A stretch of DNA of 7,905 nucleotides from PALSA-1196 sp036833805 (GTDB lineage Bacteria; Pseudomonadota; Gammaproteobacteria; Steroidobacterales; Steroidobacteraceae), in the NCBI GenBank assembly GCA_036833805.1, contig DAITPA010000069.1, positions 1 through 7,905 on the forward strand. Reading direction: 5' to 3'. The notes beneath the pieces were generated by a model. That model was given only the letters and a program-made list of their open reading frames with translations. It searched no databases and was not told the origin of the DNA. The position numbers and the translations under genes were made by a program. Shown one piece after another: positions 6,188 to 7,905 of this stretch (its first letter is position 1; each line of letters starts with the position of its first letter).

Positions 6188-7796
6188 CCTCTGCGCGGTG
6201 CGCTTCAAGCACGCGCTGTAGCGCCTCGAGGGTATCGGCTTCGGCTGCAGGTTTGTCGAGACGCCGGCGCAGAATGCGCGGGAAGCGCAGCGCAATCCCT
6301 GACTTGTGGCGGTTCGAGGCGGCGATGCCTTCATAGGCAAGCTCAAACACCTGACTCTGTTCGACGGCGCGGTTGGGTCCGAATTTCTCGAGCGTGTGCG
6401 CGCGGATCCAGCGGTCAAGCTCGGCGATCTCGGCGTTGTTGAGGCCGGAGTAGGCTTTGGCGACGGGCACGAGCTCGTCGTCACGCCACACTCCAAAGGT
6501 GTAGTCGGTATAGAGATTAGAGCGCCGTCCGTGGCCCGGATGCGCGTACAGCATGACCGCGTCGAACCTGTAGGGATCTATTTTCCATTTCCACCAGGCG
6601 CCGCGCGTGCGCCCGGTGCCGTAGCCGGAGTCGAGAGCTTTCAACATGATGCCTTCAACGCCTCGTGAGCGGGATTGCGCTCGCAGCTGCGCACAATCAT
6701 CCCAGGTCCCATCCGCGACGACGACCGATGAGAGATTGATCGCCGTGGGAGCAGCTGCCAACAACGCCTCGAGCCGCGCGCGACGCTGCCGTAACGGCGC
6801 GGCGCGCAAGTCAGTGTGATGCTCCTCGAGAAGGTCATAGGCGAGAAATCGCACCGGAATGTCCTTGAGAATGGCGGCAGAGAGTTTCTTGCGGCCGATG
6901 CGCTGTTGCAGCAACGCGAACGGCCGCACACGCCCATGCTTCCAAGCCACGAGCTCGCCATCGAGTACGGTACCGTTGGCAAACGCCGCGGCGGCCGCTA
7001 CGGTAACCTCCGGAAACCGTTCAGTTATGAGCTCTTCGCCGCGCGACCAGATGAAGCATTGATCGTTGCGCCTTATGAGTTGCGCACGAATGCCGTCCCA
7101 TTTCCATTCGATCTGCCAATCCGACGGTGAACCAAGCGCGGCGGGGCCGCCTTCGAGTGGCGAGGCGAGAAAGAAGGGATACGGCGTCGAGGCGGCAGTG
7201 GGCGTCGTAGCGCGCGCGGCGAGCGCTTCCCAGAATTGCGCGCTCGGGAGCCACTCGCCCATCAAGCGCCGCGCGATGTCAGGCCGTGGAATATCAAAGG
7301 TCTCGGCAATGGCACGGGTGACAAGCAGCGCCGAGACACCCACCCGCAGCTCCCCGGTCAGAAGCTTGTTGAGAAGAAAGCATTCGCGATAGGCCAGCGT
7401 GCGCCACCAATTAACGATCGCTGCGCGCTGTTCCTCGACGGCCACTGCGCGCAGCGGCAGAAGCCGTGCATCGATCCACTCGGCCAGTGGAACGTCCGCG
7501 CCGGTAGCGGCATTCCTGTCAGTTTCCATAAGAAGCGCAATCGTTTCAGCCATGTCGCCAACGGCGGCCATGGATTCCTCGATAAGCCATTCGGGCAACA
7601 GCGCCGCTTCGGTTAACCAGCGGTACAGAAGCGTCGGACCGATGAAGCGCTTCAAGCGATGGCCCGAGAGGATATAGGTCGCCCAGGCGGCATCGGCAGG
7701 CGGCGCCAGGCGCATGTAGCGAACCATCGCCGCGACCTTCAGGCTGGTCGCCGTCGTGGTGTCGAGTTCCTCAAACAGTTCGCTGAAGGCGCGCAC
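6168..7796 (-). CDS. ATP-dependent DNA ligase (bacterial ligase-associated repair family)
   Basis: A 542-residue ATP-dependent DNA ligase, which seals nicks through an enzyme-adenylate intermediate. An N-terminal DNA-binding domain (about 1-200) begins MRAFSELFEELDTTTATSLKV, as usual for this family. The nucleotidyltransferase core has motif I EWKWDGIR with adenylated Lys232, LDGELVAW (Glu281), FLAYDLLE (317-324), motif IV EGIMLK (381-386) and motif V WWKWKIDP (Lys403, Lys405). The OB-fold ends with motif VI RFPRILRRR (504-512). All catalytic motifs are intact and the length is normal. This is the type commonly encoded with an Lhr-family helicase, an MBL-fold exonuclease and a phosphoesterase in DNA repair; it is not the LigD or replicative NAD-dependent type. 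None of those partners is seen in the window. The start is GTG 7796, the only in-frame choice before an upstream stop, with a poor ribosome-binding site. Confidence 0.95.
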   Translation of the reverse strand: MRAFSELFEELDTTTATSLKVAAMVRYMRLAPPADAAWATYILSGHRLKRFIGPTLLYRWLTEAALLPEWLIEESMAAVGDMAETIALLMETDRNAATGADVPLAEWIDARLLPLRAVAVEEQRAAIVNWWRTLAYRECFLLNKLLTGELRVGVSALLVTRAIAETFDIPRPDIARRLMGEWLPSAQFWEALAARATTPTAASTPYPFFLASPLEGGPAALGSPSDWQIEWKWDGIRAQLIRRNDQCFIWSRGEELITERFPEVTVAAAAAFANGTVLDGELVAWKHGRVRPFALLQQRIGRKKLSAAILKDIPVRFLAYDLLEEHHTDLRAAPLRQRRARLEALLAAAPTAINLSSVVVADGTWDDCAQLRAQSRSRGVEGIMLKALDSGYGTGRTRGAWWKWKIDPYRFDAVMLYAHPGHGRRSNLYTDYTFGVWRDDELVPVAKAYSGLNNAEIAELDRWIRAHTLEKFGPNRAVEQSQVFELAYEGIAASNRHKSGIALRFPRILRRRLDKPAAEADTLEALQRVLEAHRAEATPLQE

Positions 7797-7815
7797 TAGT
7801 CTTGCGATCCGTGTG

Positions 7816-7829
7816 GCACAGCACTGTGC
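7816..7829. promoter_or_regulatory. Palindrome near the ligase transcription start, possible operator
   Basis: GCACAG-CA-CTGTGC is a perfect 6-bp inverted repeat with a 2-base centre. It lies 20-33 bases before the ligase start codon and about 12 bases past the proposed -10 box, so it would cover the first transcribed bases, a usual place for a repressor. The half-sites are in the opposite orientation to the E. coli LexA box (CTGT-N8-ACAG), so LexA is not supported. Function is inferred from position. Confidence 0.4.
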
Positions 7830-7840
7830 GGGATGCGACG

Positions 7841-7869
7841 ATGATTCGCTCGCAGGCGCCGGATTTCAA
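7841..7869 (-). promoter_or_regulatory. Putative sigma-70 promoter of the ligase gene
   Basis: On the minus strand TTGAAA (7869-7864, five of six to the -35 consensus) is followed after exactly 17 bases by AATCAT (7846-7841, four of six to the -10 consensus). Transcription would begin near 7834, giving a leader of about 38 bases before GTG 7796. It suggests the ligase has its own promoter rather than being read from an upstream repair gene. Confidence 0.45.
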
Positions 7870-7905
7870 CCGGGGCTTGGCGAGCGCTACAAACCACAGG
7901 GCTAG

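Larger units (their letters stand above)
7797..7905. other. Upstream region of the ligase gene
   Basis: The last 109 bases hold the proposed ligase promoter and palindrome and no gene I can support. On the minus strand two frames stay open to the window edge. One ends in a TAG (7800-7798) whose last base... is immediately next to the ligase start region, but its translation (ending AVPHGSQD) does not resemble the C terminus of the ligase-associated exonuclease. The ligase frame itself is closed by a TGA about 70 bases upstream. Confidence 0.5.

Noticed and set aside
7816..7829. LexA box upstream of the ligase
   Set aside because: The half-sites read ACAG...CTGT rather than CTGT...ACAG and the spacing differs from the E. 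coli-type box.
7798..7905. C-terminal end of a ligase-associated exonuclease on the minus strand
   Set aside because: A frame is open from the edge to a TAG beside the ligase start, but its roughly 35 residues are Arg/His/Pro-rich and show no resemblance to that family, and a promoter-like element lies within it.

Overview
The window is GC-rich chromosomal DNA. Its coding regions favour G or C at third codon positions, and its gene families are all common in Proteobacteria: a hybrid sensor kinase, a DUF885 peptidase-like protein, a glutathione S-transferase, an mARC/YcbX-like MOSC protein and a bacterial ATP-dependent DNA ligase. A beta- or gammaproteobacterium is my best guess, from family content only. 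I see no mobile element, CRISPR array, rRNA, tRNA or phage gene.

Layout. Positions 1-507 hold no gene I can support; they begin with a GGC-rich run beside a small palindrome. A membrane hybrid histidine kinase follows (508-2355, +). Eight bases after its stop, and convergent with it, ends a small gene for a probable exported protein (2364-2609, -). That small gene diverges from a membrane-anchored DUF885 metallopeptidase-like gene (2674-4521, +), and the 64 bases between them carry an inverted repeat with perfect 8-bp arms. Next come a glutathione S-transferase gene (4648-5280, +) and a MOSC-domain gene (5375-6187, +). The last gene is an ATP-dependent DNA ligase (6168-7796, -), whose 3' end overlaps that of the MOSC gene by 20 bases. 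The final 109 bases hold a plausible ligase promoter and a palindrome near its expected transcription start.

How the genes relate. This looks like housekeeping and accessory metabolism rather than one dedicated system. The kinase has its own receiver domain and no response-regulator partner here. The GST and MOSC proteins could both serve detoxification, and their shared strand and 94-base gap would allow co-transcription, although a weak hairpin lies between them. The ligase belongs to the family usually found with an Lhr-type helicase, an MBL-fold exonuclease and a phosphoesterase; none of these is visible here, so it may act alone or be partnered from elsewhere. The least explained part is 2364-2673: the small exported protein, an 11-bp perfect hairpin inside its gene, and the inverted repeat in the divergent intergenic region.

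Start codons were revised from ribosome-binding sites in three cases: DUF885 (ATG 2674), GST (ATG 4648) and MOSC (GTG 5375). I find no strong evidence of an undescribed system.
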